From NCBI RefSeq assembly GCF_000338875.1, contig NZ_AOMO01000033.1, positions 1-64,000 on the forward strand: a DNA stretch of 64,000 bases, written 5' to 3'. The position numbers and the translations under genes are program-made. Positions 38,954 to 48,618 of this stretch are shown one piece after another (positions within the stretch are counted from its first letter, which is position 1; each line of letters begins with the position of its first letter). The notes beneath the pieces were generated by a model. That model had not been told where the DNA came from, made no database searches, and saw only the letters and a program-made list of their open reading frames with translations. Source of the DNA: Vibrio mimicus CAIM 602. GTDB taxonomy: Bacteria > Pseudomonadota > Gammaproteobacteria > Enterobacterales > Vibrionaceae.

Positions 38954-40516
38954 TTACAACAAACGCACCGCGGAAGGATGCACCGAGCGATACATAGCGT
39001 AATCGATCGATTTCAGGTTGGAGTGAAACACCAAGTTTTCGCACAACAAGTAAGTTTCCAGCGAAGTATCCATATAAAACGCTTCACTGTAGGCATCACT
39101 TGCCCCATCCAAATCGCCTTTTAACTCGGCGTGTTTGCCCTGCAAAACATAAGAGAGCACCGATTCTCGCAAGGCTTGTGCTTGCACTAAATAATCCGCA
39201 GCTCTTTCTAACTGGCCATCAACCGTCGCTTGTAAAGCCAACGCTTCATAAATCCTCGGCTGAACAACCCCACTGAGTGACTCACTGGCTTGGCTCAGGC
39301 GTTCACTCAATAGCAAAATCCGCTCTTGATTCGAGGGTTCTTTGCCAGCTAAGGCTTGCTGTACATGGTAGGCAATCAGCAATTCGGCTTGTACATAATG
39401 ATTTTTCGGCTCTAGGGTCAGAACCTGCTCAAGCAGATCAATCCCTTTTTGGAATTGTTGACGATCCGATAAATTCAGATAGTGGTTGGCACGAACATAC
39501 AACTCTAGTGCCGACGCTTGGCTCGGAAAGTCCACCAACAACTGCTGCGCTTGTTGCTCTGCGTTAGGTACTTTCAAGGCCAGCATAATATCCAGTTCAG
39601 CATTTTTGAGTACCGTTGCTAGGTGCTGGCTATCCAGCGGATATTGGCGGCTAAACAAAATGGCATCAGAGGAGTTGTTCTTTAACTCCAAATCCAAAAA
39701 TGAATGCCCTTCCTTATCATTCACACGCACCGTTACCGATTTTCCGGGCAAGATCCCCGACGTAAACGCCGCTTTACTGAGCATCACACGATAGTCACTG
39801 ACCTGAGTAATGTCTGCCATCAACTTTTGGGCAACTCCATCCGCCAGATCATGGCTCAGCGCTTTTGAGTCAAAATCATCCTGAAACTTAAACTCAATCA
39901 AATGGGTATCGACGACTTGGGTAATCCGCACTTGCGACTGCTTAATCGTGAAAAAGCCCATGGCGACAATCACTAAGCCAATCCAGAGTGCATTGAGCAG
40001 ATTTAGCCGCCAACGGCTCACATTAGGCTGGCTGGTTTTCTTTGGCTGTTGGCTGTGGCAAACCGCGCGGGTTAATGGCCCAGCAGGAAACACAATCTCG
40101 GCGACAGGTTCATCCGCCTCTGGCGCATCCGGTTCAGAAGGAGGCTCACTTGGCAACGTTTCTTCTTGGCGAGCAGAGAGATAAGGGTTGCTATCGAGAC
40201 GTTGTACGTTAGCCACCAGCTTGTAGCCCCGTTTCGGCACTGTCACCACATAACTGAGGTTTTCTTCGCGTCCGTCACGTAGCAGCTTACGCAACTCAAA
40301 AATGGATTGTGTGACCACTTGGTCGGTGACTATTGCCCCGTCCCAGACGTGTTGAATGAGTTCTTCACGGCCAAATACCTCTCCGGTATGTTCCGCAAGA
40401 AAATGCAGTAAGTTGATAAGACGTGGCTCGGCCGAGACCTCCCTATCTTGGCGATACAGCTTATTCTCATCAATGCACAGAACCCAGTCATTGATTTGAA
40501 AATAGATTCCAATCAT
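38954..40516 (-). CDS. cadC: Membrane-bound acid-response activator CadC
   Basis: ToxR-like transcription activator, 520 aa. Cytoplasmic OmpR-type winged helix (~1-105), Glu/Pro-rich linker (~110-168), a single membrane segment (~171-191) and a periplasmic sensor domain of about 330 residues. In E. coli it senses low pH and lysine and activates cadBA; V. cholerae cadC is known to be activated by AphB. Located upstream of cadB on the same strand, separated by 534 bp. Confidence 0.95.
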   Translation of the reverse strand: MIGIYFQINDWVLCIDENKLYRQDREVSAEPRLINLLHFLAEHTGEVFGREELIQHVWDGAIVTDQVVTQSIFELRKLLRDGREENLSYVVTVPKRGYKLVANVQRLDSNPYLSARQEETLPSEPPSEPDAPEADEPVAEIVFPAGPLTRAVCHSQQPKKTSQPNVSRWRLNLLNALWIGLVIVAMGFFTIKQSQVRITQVVDTHLIEFKFQDDFDSKALSHDLADGVAQKLMADITQVSDYRVMLSKAAFTSGILPGKSVTVRVNDKEGHSFLDLELKNNSSDAILFSRQYPLDSQHLATVLKNAELDIMLALKVPNAEQQAQQLLVDFPSQASALELYVRANHYLNLSDRQQFQKGIDLLEQVLTLEPKNHYVQAELLIAYHVQQALAGKEPSNQERILLLSERLSQASESLSGVVQPRIYEALALQATVDGQLERAADYLVQAQALRESVLSYVLQGKHAELKGDLDGASDAYSEAFYMDTSLETYLLCENLVFHSNLKSIDYAMYRSVHPSAVRLL

Positions 40517-40726
40517 AGAACAGCTCTTTGTATCAGGAAGATAGCATCAGAAAACAGGTTGAAGCACATAAGAAACCCGCCACCAATGAGGGGCGAAATT
40601 ATAATCGTGCCTAACGGTTTCACCTACTATTGATAATACTAAAAAATGCAAACTTAGGTTGAACACTCCCGCTTGAAATGTTGCTGAACGCCCTTACCTT
40701 TATGACGACTTCGTGACTTGGAATAC

Positions 40727-41125
40727 TTATTCCAACGCCGCCAAAATCGAGCAGTGACTAGCATTATCCTCAACGTGCCCGCAGCAGGCATCATTGATTT
40801 TTTTCAGCGCGCTTCGAATACGCGTTAGCTCTTCAATCTTTTGATCAATCACTGCAAGTTTAGCACTAGTAATGGCTTTCACTTCGGCGCAACTGTGCTC
40901 TGTCGCTTCCAAACGAATTTCGAGTAGTTCTTTTATCTCATCCAAACTCAGCCCTAACTCCTTGGCTTTTAAAATAAAAGCCACCTGTTTCAGGCTCTTT
41001 TCATCGTACATTCGATAACCGGATTCAGTGCGGGTTGCCGGAACAATCAGGTCATTTTTTTCATAGAAACGCAGCGTATCGGTTGAAACTCCGCAGCGTT
41101 TAGCTAACTCTCCAATCTGAAACAT
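40727..41125 (-). CDS. zntR: ZntR-type MerR-family zinc-responsive regulator
   Basis: 132 aa. N-terminal MerR winged helix (FQIGELAKRCGVSTDTLRFY), dimerisation helix, and a C-terminal metal loop with the ZntR-type cysteines: C79 region (HSCAEV), CCGH around 114-117 and CSIL around 124-128. This Cys pattern matches E. coli ZntR, which activates the zinc/cadmium exporter gene zntA by DNA distortion. No zntA is in the window, so it acts at a distance. CadR-type specificity (cadmium, lead) is the alternative. Confidence 0.88.
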   Translation of the reverse strand: MFQIGELAKRCGVSTDTLRFYEKNDLIVPATRTESGYRMYDEKSLKQVAFILKAKELGLSLDEIKELLEIRLEATEHSCAEVKAITSAKLAVIDQKIEELTRIRSALKKINDACCGHVEDNASHCSILAALE

Positions 41126-41139
41126 AACTGCTCCTCTTC

Positions 41140-41262
41140 CCTTCCTACTTGAAGCGGCAGCGGTGTTGGCTACGTTCGCTCACCCCAATCACATAGTCTG
41201 CCTATACTCATGGGGATTCACTCACTTGCCGCCTACCTGCCACTCCAAGTAGTTTGGTATAT
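41140..41262. repeat. ERIC element (Vibrio type)
   Basis: About 120 bp with the characteristic core CGCTCACCCCAATCACATAG and ATGGGGATTCACTCACTTG, flanked by imperfect inverted arms CTACTTGAAGCGGCAG and TGCCACTCCAAGTAG. This is the ERIC/IRU family, present in many copies in vibrios and enterobacteria. It sits between the zntR promoter region and purH and folds into one long hairpin if transcribed. Confidence 0.85.
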
Positions 41263-41320
41263 TTAAGCTTTCGTTAAAATTTGTGCTTGAAAAACCGTTT
41301 TTTAGCGATTATTTTTCCCA

Positions 41321-41336
41321 TGCCAAACGATTGCGC
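41321..41336. promoter_or_regulatory. Candidate PurR operator upstream of purH
   Basis: TGCCAAACGATTGCGC shares the CAAACG-TTGCG core with the PurR consensus ACGCAAACGTTTGCGT (about 11 of 16 positions). It lies 174 bp before purH, near a TAGAAT -10-like element at 41360-41365. Purine repression of purHD through PurR is known in enterobacteria. Confidence 0.6.
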
Positions 41337-41509
41337 GAGATCTTTTGTAATAAATTGGTTAGAATACGCGCCATCCAAATTCCGGCGGATAAGGTGTTTC
41401 CCCAAACTGTTCTGTTACCTTTCGCTCACTCAGGATTTGAAGTGAACTTCAAACCACTACAGCGCAACAGATCACTTTCGGCAAATATCTTTTAAAGGAA
41501 AATGGAAGC

Positions 41510-43102
41510 ATGAACAACGCTCGTCCTATTCACCGTGCGCTTCTCAGCGTATCAGATAAAACCGGCATTGTTGAGTTCGCTAAAGCGCTCGCGGAACGTG
41601 GCGTTGAGCTGCTCTCAACTGGTGGCACTGCACGCCTGCTCGCAGAGCAAGGCCTTGCGGTAACGGAAGTTTCCGATTACACCGGCTTCCCAGAAATGAT
41701 GGACGGGCGCGTAAAAACCCTGCACCCGAAAGTGCATGGCGGCATCTTAGGTCGTCGTGGTCAAGACGATGCGGTGATGAACACCCACGGCATCCAGCCG
41801 ATCGATATGGTGGTGGTGAACCTCTATCCTTTCGCACAAACCGTGGCTAACCCAAATTGCACGCTGGCCGATGCCGTTGAAAACATCGATATCGGCGGGC
41901 CGACTATGGTGCGTTCTGCAGCGAAAAACCATAAAGATGTGACCATTGTGGTGAATGCGCACGATTACGACCGTGTTATCCGCGAAATGGATGCTAACCA
42001 AAACTCACTGACATTAACCACGCGTTTTGATCTGGCGATTGCCGCTTTTGAACATACCGCTGCGTACGATGGCATGATTGCTAACTACTTCGGCACGCTC
42101 GTTCCTTCTTATGGCGATAACAAAGAAGGTGATGAGGAATCCAAATTCCCACGCACGTTCAATGCGCAGTTCATCAAAAAACAAGATATGCGTTACGGCG
42201 AAAACAGCCATCAAGCAGCGGCATTTTATGTGGAAGCCAACCCACAAGAAGCCTCAGTGGCAACCGCGCGCCAAATTCAGGGTAAAGCCCTTTCTTACAA
42301 CAACATTGCTGATACCGATGCCGCACTAGAGTGCGTTAAAGAGTTCAGCGAGCCAGCCTGTGTAATTGTGAAACACGCTAACCCATGTGGTGTAGCGCTG
42401 GGCGACGATCTGCTGCAAGCCTACAACCGCGCTTATCAAACCGATCCAACGTCTGCATTTGGCGGCATCATTGCCTTTAACCGCGAACTGGATGGTGAAA
42501 CCGCGCAAGCGATCATCGATCGCCAGTTTGTTGAAGTGATCATCGCACCGAAAGTCTCGCAAGCGGCAATCGACGTCGTCGCAGCCAAACAAAACGTACG
42601 TTTACTTGAGTGTGGTGAATGGCAAGGCCAAACCACAGGATTTGATTTGAAGCGCGTGAATGGTGGCTTATTGGTGCAAGACCGTGACCAAGGCATGGTG
42701 GCACAAGATGACCTACAAGTGGTTTCCACTCGTCAACCCAGCGAAGCTGAGCTGAAAGATGCTCTGTTCTGCTGGAAAGTGGCGAAATACGTGAAATCCA
42801 ACGCGATTGTGTACGCCAAAGGCGACATGACCATCGGCATTGGCGCAGGCCAAATGAGCCGTGTTTATTCCGCGAAAATCGCGGGTATCAAAGCCGCCGA
42901 TGAAGGCTTGAAAGTGGCGGGCAGCGTCATGGCATCGGATGCCTTCTTCCCATTCCGTGATGGTATTGATGCCGCGGCAGAAGCAGGCATCACTTGCGTG
43001 ATCCAACCAGGTGGCTCAATGCGCGACCAAGAGGTGATTGATGCGGCCAACGAACACGGTATGGCAATGATCTTCACTGGCATGCGTCACTTCCGTCATT
43101 AA
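41510..43102 (+). CDS. purH: Bifunctional AICAR transformylase/IMP cyclohydrolase
   Basis: Last two steps of de novo IMP synthesis. 530 aa (E. coli 529). N-terminal IMP cyclohydrolase (~1-200; [45 protein letters not shown]) and C-terminal transformylase (~200-530; catalytic Lys-His in [25 protein letters not shown]). AAGGA upstream of the ATG. Operon with purD. Confidence 0.98.
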   Translation: MNNARPIHRALLSVSDKTGIVEFAKALAERGVELLSTGGTARLLAEQGLAVTEVSDYTGFPEMMDGRVKTLHPKVHGGILGRRGQDDAVMNTHGIQPIDMVVVNLYPFAQTVANPNCTLADAVENIDIGGPTMVRSAAKNHKDVTIVVNAHDYDRVIREMDANQNSLTLTTRFDLAIAAFEHTAAYDGMIANYFGTLVPSYGDNKEGDEESKFPRTFNAQFIKKQDMRYGENSHQAAAFYVEANPQEASVATARQIQGKALSYNNIADTDAALECVKEFSEPACVIVKHANPCGVALGDDLLQAYNRAYQTDPTSAFGGIIAFNRELDGETAQAIIDRQFVEVIIAPKVSQAAIDVVAAKQNVRLLECGEWQGQTTGFDLKRVNGGLLVQDRDQGMVAQDDLQVVSTRQPSEAELKDALFCWKVAKYVKSNAIVYAKGDMTIGIGAGQMSRVYSAKIAGIKAADEGLKVAGSVMASDAFFPFRDGIDAAAEAGITCVIQPGGSMRDQEVIDAANEHGMAMIFTGMRHFRH

Positions 43103-43116
43103 TTCGTATTATTCGT

Positions 43117-43137
43117 ATGGGGTGCAACGCGCCCCAT
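43117..43137 (+). other. Hairpin between purH and purD
   Basis: ATGGGGTGC-AAC-GCGCCCCAT, a 9-bp stem with one G-T pair and a 3-nt loop, followed by CTTGTTT. It ends just upstream of the purD ribosome site. It could be a processing site, 3'-end protector or partial attenuator. Confidence 0.5.
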
Positions 43138-43160
43138 CTTGTTTAAGTAAGGATTTCACA

Positions 43161-44450
43161 ATGCAAGTTCTCATCATCGGCTCTGGCGGTCGCGAACACG
43201 CACTGGCGTGGAAAGTGGCACAAAACCCACAAGTTGAAACCATTTACGTGGCTCCCGGTAATGCGGGCACCGCCCTTGAGCACAAGGTGCAAAACGTCAA
43301 CATTGGTATCACCGATATCCCAGCACTGGTTGCCTTTGCCCAAGATAAAGCGATTGAGCTGACGATTGTTGGCCCAGAAGCACCATTGGTGATTGGTGTG
43401 GTTGATGCGTTTCGTACAGCGGGTTTACCCATTTTTGGCCCAACCCAAGGCGCTGCTCAACTGGAAGGCTCCAAAGCCTTCACTAAAGATTTCCTCGCTC
43501 GCCACAACATTCCAACCGCGGCTTACGCCAACTTCACTGAAATTGAGCCAGCTCTGGCTTATGTGCGTGAAAAAGGTGCGCCGATTGTAGTGAAAGCGGA
43601 CGGCTTGGCTGCTGGTAAAGGCGTGATTGTTGCGATGACTCTGCAAGAGGCGGAAGATGCAATTCAAGACATGCTGGCAGGAAATGCCTTTGGTTCAGCA
43701 GGCAGCCGTGTGGTGGTTGAAGAATTCCTCGACGGTGAAGAAGCCAGCTTTATTGTGATGGTTGATGGTGAAAACGTACTGCCAATGGCCACCAGCCAAG
43801 ATCACAAACGTGTTGGTGATGCCGATACAGGCCCTAACACGGGCGGTATGGGTGCTTACTCTCCTGCGCCAGTAGTCACTCAAGAAATTCATGATCGCGT
43901 AATGCGTGAAGTGATTTACCCAACGGTGCGTGGCATGGCAGCGGAAGGCAACACATACACTGGCTTCCTCTACGCGGGTTTGATGATTGATAAAACTGGC
44001 GCGCCAAAAGTGATTGAGTACAACTGCCGCTTTGGTGATCCAGAAACCCAACCGATCATGATGCGTCTGCAATCTGACCTCGTTGAGCTGTGCCAAGCGG
44101 CGATTGCAGGCAAGCTGGATCAAGTGGAGTCTAAGTGGGACCCTCGTGCCTCGATCGGTGTGGTACTGGCCGCTGGCGGCTACCCAGGCGATTACGCCAA
44201 AGGTGACGTGATTTCAGGTCTACCGACTCAAGAAACCGCAGGACAAAAAGTGTTCCATGCGGGCACCGAAACCCAAGGCGACCAAGTGGTGACCAATGGC
44301 GGTCGCGTACTGTGTGCCACTGCACTCGGCAATACGGTATTAGAAGCGCAGCAACGCGCTTACCAGCTCGCCGATCAAATCCGTTGGAATGGCATGTTCT
44401 GCCGTCGCGATATCGGTTATCGCGCGATTGCGCGTGAGCAAGCCAAGTAA
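43161..44450 (+). CDS. purD: Phosphoribosylamine-glycine ligase
   Basis: ATP-grasp GAR synthetase, second step of purine synthesis. 429 aa from the ATG at 43161 (E. coli 429), with AAGG upstream; a longer upstream reading is not supported. N-terminal MQVLIIGSGGREHALAWK, ATP-grasp region VKADGLAAGKGVIVA, and DHKRVGDADTGPNTGGMGAYSP. Second gene of purHD; terminator follows. Confidence 0.98.
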   Translation: MQVLIIGSGGREHALAWKVAQNPQVETIYVAPGNAGTALEHKVQNVNIGITDIPALVAFAQDKAIELTIVGPEAPLVIGVVDAFRTAGLPIFGPTQGAAQLEGSKAFTKDFLARHNIPTAAYANFTEIEPALAYVREKGAPIVVKADGLAAGKGVIVAMTLQEAEDAIQDMLAGNAFGSAGSRVVVEEFLDGEEASFIVMVDGENVLPMATSQDHKRVGDADTGPNTGGMGAYSPAPVVTQEIHDRVMREVIYPTVRGMAAEGNTYTGFLYAGLMIDKTGAPKVIEYNCRFGDPETQPIMMRLQSDLVELCQAAIAGKLDQVESKWDPRASIGVVLAAGGYPGDYAKGDVISGLPTQETAGQKVFHAGTETQGDQVVTNGGRVLCATALGNTVLEAQQRAYQLADQIRWNGMFCRRDIGYRAIAREQAK

Positions 44451-44476
44451 TCCGGCATTCACCGCCTTATCAATAC

Positions 44477-44503
44477 AAAAAAGCGCGAGATTCGCGCTTT
44501 TTT
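44477..44503 (+). terminator. Terminator after purD
   Basis: Stem AAAAAAGCGCGA/TCGCGCTTTTTT with a 3-nt loop. It may serve both strands, as the DUF1481 gene ends 40 bp further. Confidence 0.92.
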
Positions 44504-44542
44504 ATTTCATTTCTGTACTCGTTCTCATTGGGATTAGTGAAT

Positions 44543-45232
44543 TTAATCCAGCAACTCTGGCTGTTCCACGCAGCCGTGATCGGTATCATCCAGCAATAGC
44601 AACTCGTCGATGTGCACTTTGTCGTTACGGATCTTGCCTAAAAACGCTACATAGCTTTCGATAGAAGCGAGGCGGTTAAACACAAAGCTGGGCAGCGTTT
44701 GATTAAACTCGACTCGTTGGTACTCAACGCCTGCACAGGTTTCAAACACTTTGCCATTCCAATAACCTTGGATTAGCTCTAACCCCTTTTTATCTTGCTC
44801 TTTAGTGGCTTCTGCAACGGCTTTGGCTTGCAATACGTAATGCGCAAGCTGTTCTTCACTCATTGGCAGCACTTTTCCCGCCAGTCGATACTGTTGGTAC
44901 ACTGCTTCGCCTTCTTTGCTAAAGCGGATATGCACGCTGAACGGCACCAATTTTTTACCATCGAGATGCTCACCTTCACGACGAATTTCACGCATTTGCC
45001 CCTCTTCCCAGTGGTAACTGGTTTGGTAGCTGCCGTAATCGCCGGAAGTCACATAGTCTGAGGCTGAGCTTGGTTTTTGAAAACGCTCGGTATACCAATA
45101 AAAACTGGTCGCATCACCAATCGTTTTACCACCAGTAAATTGATTGATCTGCTCAAGGTTAGGATTGGGAGTAGAAGAGCACCCGGCCAATAGACCAGAT
45201 ACCAAAAGAAGGAAGGATAACTGCTGCTTCAT
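44543..45232 (-). CDS. DUF1481 (YjaH-like) lipoprotein
   Basis: 229 aa from the ATG at 45232 (MKQQLSFLLL). A signal peptide ends in the lipobox LLAGC, so it is a lipoprotein; the residue after the Cys is Ser, typical for outer-membrane sorting. The rest is a DUF1481 domain, the family of E. coli YjaH, whose gene also sits next to hupA. Function is unknown. The hupA terminator overlaps its upstream region, so it likely depends on read-through or a weak promoter. Confidence 0.85.
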   Translation of the reverse strand: MKQQLSFLLLVSGLLAGCSSTPNPNLEQINQFTGGKTIGDATSFYWYTERFQKPSSASDYVTSGDYGSYQTSYHWEEGQMREIRREGEHLDGKKLVPFSVHIRFSKEGEAVYQQYRLAGKVLPMSEEQLAHYVLQAKAVAEATKEQDKKGLELIQGYWNGKVFETCAGVEYQRVEFNQTLPSFVFNRLASIESYVAFLGKIRNDKVHIDELLLLDDTDHGCVEQPELLD

Positions 45233-45235
45233 AAA

Positions 45236-45266
45236 CAAAAACGCCGAGATGTTCTATCTCGGCGTA
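45236..45266 (-). terminator. Terminator after hupA
   Basis: 10-bp stem ACGCCGAGAT/ATCTCGGCGT; on the minus strand followed by TTTTTGTTT. It ends only a few bases before the DUF1481 start codon, so read-through would be needed for co-expression. Confidence 0.85.
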
Positions 45267-45277
45267 GTATAAAGCAA

Positions 45278-45550
45278 TTACTTGATCGCGTCTTTCAGCG
45301 CTTTACCTGCTACGAATGCAGGAACGTTAGCTGCCGCAATTTTGATCTCTTCACCGGTTTTTGGGTTACGGCCAGTACGAGCAGAACGATGATTAACTTT
45401 GAATGTACCAAAACCAATCAGTTGTACTTGGTCGCCTTCTTTCAAAGCACCTTCAACCGCACCCAGAGTCGCTTCTAGAGCCGCTTTCGCTTGCGCTTTA
45501 GTTAGGTCCGCTTTCTCTGCGATAAAGTCGATCAATTGGGTCTTGTTCAT
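45278..45550 (-). CDS. hupA: DNA-binding protein HU-alpha
   Basis: 90-aa histone-like nucleoid protein. [20 protein letters not shown] start and the DNA-binding arm [22 protein letters not shown] region are as in E. coli HupA. Neighbouring DUF1481 and YjaG genes match the enterobacterial hupA context, supporting HupA over HupB. Confidence 0.97.
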   Translation of the reverse strand: MNKTQLIDFIAEKADLTKAQAKAALEATLGAVEGALKEGDQVQLIGFGTFKVNHRSARTGRNPKTGEEIKIAAANVPAFVAGKALKDAIK

Positions 45551-45921
45551 TTAGGTTTCCCTTCTCAATAGGTTATCGAATCGAGCTCACTCTAAAACAT
45601 AAATGCCCGCTCTGGCAAAGGTTTGTCGCGCAACTTTCGCTTTTATGACGCACTTTTAACCGTAATCTGAGTAACAACTCACAATTTGTTACTAATCAAG
45701 CTATGCGGTTGCTTGTAATTGGGGGTGAGAAACCTTATTTAAAAAGGGCTAATCGTTTGGGAAGCCTGTCATTTCAATCGATTTAGTGACTGAAAAAAGT
45801 ACTTTTGACTCCTTCAGGCGAAGAAATGCTTCTTCATATTCTCCTGAGATTTTGTGGTTTAACCACACAACTTGGCGAGAAGAAAAGAGTTCGAACGTAC
45901 ACAATAAAACCAAGGAATTTT
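45551..45921. other. hupA / DUF21 gene intergenic region
   Basis: 371 bp between divergent genes, holding both promoter regions. One clear structure: AGTAACAA-8nt-TTGTTACT (45670-45693), an operator-like dyad. Reading frames extending the DUF21 gene upstream to 45805 lack a ribosome site. Confidence 0.5.
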
Positions 45922-46980
45922 ATGTTTCTGCTTGCGATATATATTTCTGTCGCGATTGGCGTATCGTTTATCTGTTCAGTGTTAGAAGCGGTATTGCTGA
46001 GTATTACCCCGAGTTATCTTGCCCAACTGCGTCAACAAGGTCACCCAGCAGCCACTCGCTTAGCTGAGTTGAAAGCGGATATCGATCGTCCACTCGCCTC
46101 TATCCTCACCCTTAACACTATTGCGCACACCATAGGCGCTGCGACTGCGGGTGCTCAAGCTGCCGTAGTGTTTGGTAGCAAATGGCTAGGTTTGTTCTCT
46201 GCCGTGCTCACCTTAGGCATTCTGGTATTGTCAGAAATCGTGCCTAAAACCATAGGGGCAACTTACTGGCGTGAACTCGCGCCTCATGCGGCTTTAATTC
46301 TACGCTGGATGGTGTGGGCACTAACCCCATTCGTTTGGTTCTCAGAACAGATCACTAAACGCCTAGCCCGTAAAGTTGAGGCCCCGAAATTGCGCGATGA
46401 GCTTTCGGCAATTGCGATGCTCGCCAACGAAAGCGGTGAACTTGCCGCAGGCGAGTCAAAAATGCTGAATAACTTGCTGGCTATTCAAAGCGTACCCGTG
46501 ACTCAGGTAATGACACCACGACCTGTGCTGTTCCGCGTTTCGGCCGATCTGACGATCGATGAGTTTCTCAATAAACACCGCGATACACCATTCTCTCGCC
46601 CGCTGGTTTACAGTGAAGAGAAAGACAACATCGTTGGCTTTGTGCACCGCCTTGAGTTGTTTAAATACAAGCACAGCGGTCAAGGGCACGTATTGCTGGG
46701 TGATGTGATGCGTCCAATCCATGTTCTGCTCAATACCTTTAGCTTGCCTAGAGCCTTTGATCAAATGATGCAAAAGCGTTTGCAGTTGTCACTGGTGGTG
46801 GATGAGTATGGATCTGTACAGGGCTTGCTGACTTTGGAAGATATCTTCGAGCATCTGCTCGGTGAAGAAATCATTGATGAAGCGGACCGCACGACCGATA
46901 TGCAGCAACTGGCGACCGAGCGCTGGGAGCACTGGAAGCGTAAGCATCATATGATTGAAAGCCGAGACGAAGAGGAATAA
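45922..46980 (+). CDS. CNNM/DUF21 transporter-like protein with CBS pair
   Basis: 352 aa from the ATG at 45922, with AAGGA six bases upstream. DUF21 membrane domain (~1-180, three to four hydrophobic segments, with EIVPKTIGATYW typical of the family) and a CBS pair (~205-330; VMTPRPVLFRV, VVDEYGSVQGLLTLEDI). The CorC/HlyC C-terminal domain is absent. Related proteins (CorB/CNNM) are linked to magnesium or other cation export; the older label hemolysin-like is misleading. Terminator follows. Confidence 0.88.
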   Translation: MFLLAIYISVAIGVSFICSVLEAVLLSITPSYLAQLRQQGHPAATRLAELKADIDRPLASILTLNTIAHTIGAATAGAQAAVVFGSKWLGLFSAVLTLGILVLSEIVPKTIGATYWRELAPHAALILRWMVWALTPFVWFSEQITKRLARKVEAPKLRDELSAIAMLANESGELAAGESKMLNNLLAIQSVPVTQVMTPRPVLFRVSADLTIDEFLNKHRDTPFSRPLVYSEEKDNIVGFVHRLELFKYKHSGQGHVLLGDVMRPIHVLLNTFSLPRAFDQMMQKRLQLSLVVDEYGSVQGLLTLEDIFEHLLGEEIIDEADRTTDMQQLATERWEHWKRKHHMIESRDEEE

Positions 46981-46982
46981 AC

Positions 46983-47007
46983 AAAACGGGAGCTGAAGCT
47001 CCCGTTT
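46983..47007. terminator. Bidirectional terminator between DUF21 gene and DUF416 gene
   Basis: Perfect 11-bp stem AAACGGGAGCT/AGCTCCCGTTT with a 2-nt GA gap, between convergent genes. Confidence 0.8.
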
Positions 47008-47035
47008 CTATAATCAATATCTGAACTCAGTCAGT

Positions 47036-47623
47036 TTACAGAGCGACTCCGATATTGCTTAACCCTTCTTCACGCAGCTCTTTACGCAGATCTTTGATGA
47101 GGTCAATATCGCGCTCAACCGCTTCACGAAGCGGACGGAAAATCGCCCATTGCACATCCCATTCCGCGCAAACTGCTTCATTCTCTTTTTGGTTGTCATT
47201 GGTGATTTCCTCACCCGTTTGTGCTTCTTCCAGTTGTGCCACGGTTTGTACCGAAATCTGGCTCACTTTAATCATCGCTTCCGCCAAATCATCACGATCC
47301 AACAGACCGTGTAGCAGCGTTGCCAAGCCTTCACAGGCATCAATCGCTGGATACACTGCATACACATCAAACGCATCCGATGTTGGGATCAGCTCTTCAA
47401 GCTTCTCCAACTGATGCTCAAAATTCACTTTGGCATTTTTTACCGTCATCAATTCCCACACGCTGTCGAGAATGTCACGGTAGATACGCGCCTCAGCAAA
47501 CTGCGTGTGCTCACAGAACATAGCGTAATTCGGATACATACGTTCACACAGACAGGCCATAAAGGTAATCTGTTGCCAAGGTTCAAACTTCTCAAGACGA
47601 AGCTGTAGAGGGTTTTGTAACAT
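47036..47623 (-). CDS. yjaG: YjaG family protein (DUF416)
   Basis: 195 aa from the ATG at 47623 (MLQNPLQLRLEKFEPWQQ), equal to the E. coli YjaG length; the longer upstream reading would run into the divergent gene. All-helical cytoplasmic DUF416 protein. Function unknown. YjaG lies near hupA in enterobacteria as well. Confidence 0.9.
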   Translation of the reverse strand: MLQNPLQLRLEKFEPWQQITFMACLCERMYPNYAMFCEHTQFAEARIYRDILDSVWELMTVKNAKVNFEHQLEKLEELIPTSDAFDVYAVYPAIDACEGLATLLHGLLDRDDLAEAMIKVSQISVQTVAQLEEAQTGEEITNDNQKENEAVCAEWDVQWAIFRPLREAVERDIDLIKDLRKELREEGLSNIGVAL

Positions 47624-47695
47624 AGTCACTTCAATCGTTGCGGAAAAAGACAGCGGAAGTGTACTGGATAAACATAAGGGAAAAAAGACGCGCCT

Positions 47696-48618
47696 ATGAA
47701 CAATTTCCACCAGCTGTATATTCTGACTGAACACGATGAACATTACCGCGAGCTGATCATCGAGCGCCAACTGGAAGGCCTCTCCGTAACCAATGATCGC
47801 GCACAGGCGACCATTTTATTAGCTGCGCCACCGATGGCCGCTCGTTGTTTGGATGAATTTCCACGCTTGCAATGGCTACATTCAGCTTACGCCGGTGTGG
47901 ATACTTTAATGGCACCCAAGCTGCGTAAAAACTACCTACTGACCAACGTGAAAGGGATTTTCGGACACCTGATTGCCGAATACGTGATGGGCTATGCCAT
48001 CCAACATCAGCGCCACTTCAATCTTTACCAAGCGCAACAAGCAGAGCAACGCTGGCAAACCCACTCTTACTCTTCCCTAGCCAATCAAACTATGGTGATT
48101 CTGGGGACGGCTCAATTGGCAGCCACTTGGCTAAAGTAGCCAAACAGTTTGGGCTGCGCGTCGTTGGGGTGAATCGCACGGGCATTCCCGCCAAAGAGGG
48201 CGATTTCGATGCCACTTACCACATCAGTGAGCTGCCTTCGGCATTAATGCGTGCTGATCTGCTAGTCAACACCTTGCCGAATACGCCAGCCACCGAAGGC
48301 CTGCTTAATCAAGACAATCTCAGCCACTGCCACCAAACATTGCTATTTAATGTTGGGCGCGGAAAAACGCTGGTTGAGCAAGATTTACCTGATTTGATTG
48401 CTGCTGGGCATATCCGCCACGCGTTCTTAGATGTGTTTATCAAAGAACCACTGGCAAATGAGCACCCATTCTGGACAAATCCGGCGATCACCATTACACC
48501 ACACATTGCGGCAGTCAGCTTCCCAGAGCAAGTGGTCGATATCTTCGCGGATAACTATCAGCGCTGGCGTGATGATTTGCCGCTACGTAATCAAATCGAT
48601 TTTGAAAAAGGCTACTGA
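47696..48618 (+). pseudogene. D-isomer-specific 2-hydroxyacid dehydrogenase, frameshifted
   Basis: The first frame (47696-48139) gives the substrate-binding half ending QTMVILGT; the second (continuing to 48618) resumes with the NAD-binding fold AKVAKQFGLRVVGVNRTG and the catalytic-domain tail FIKEPLANEHPFW, TPHIA. Near 48109-48111 the sequence GGGACGGCTCAATTGG needs one more G to read GTGSIGSHLAKVAKQ, the expected Rossmann loop. So a single-base deletion splits an otherwise intact gene of about 307 aa. Real mutation or sequencing error cannot be told apart here. The UDG-like gene overlaps the stop codon by one base. Confidence 0.85.

Noticed and set aside
41283..41495. 70-codon open frame upstream of purH
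   Set aside because: It lies over the likely purH promoter and leader, starts from a non-ATG codon and shows no recognisable product.
48127..48618. Second half of the 2-hydroxyacid dehydrogenase as an independent gene
   Set aside because: It begins in mid Rossmann fold and lacks its own ribosome site; one added base fuses it with the upstream frame.
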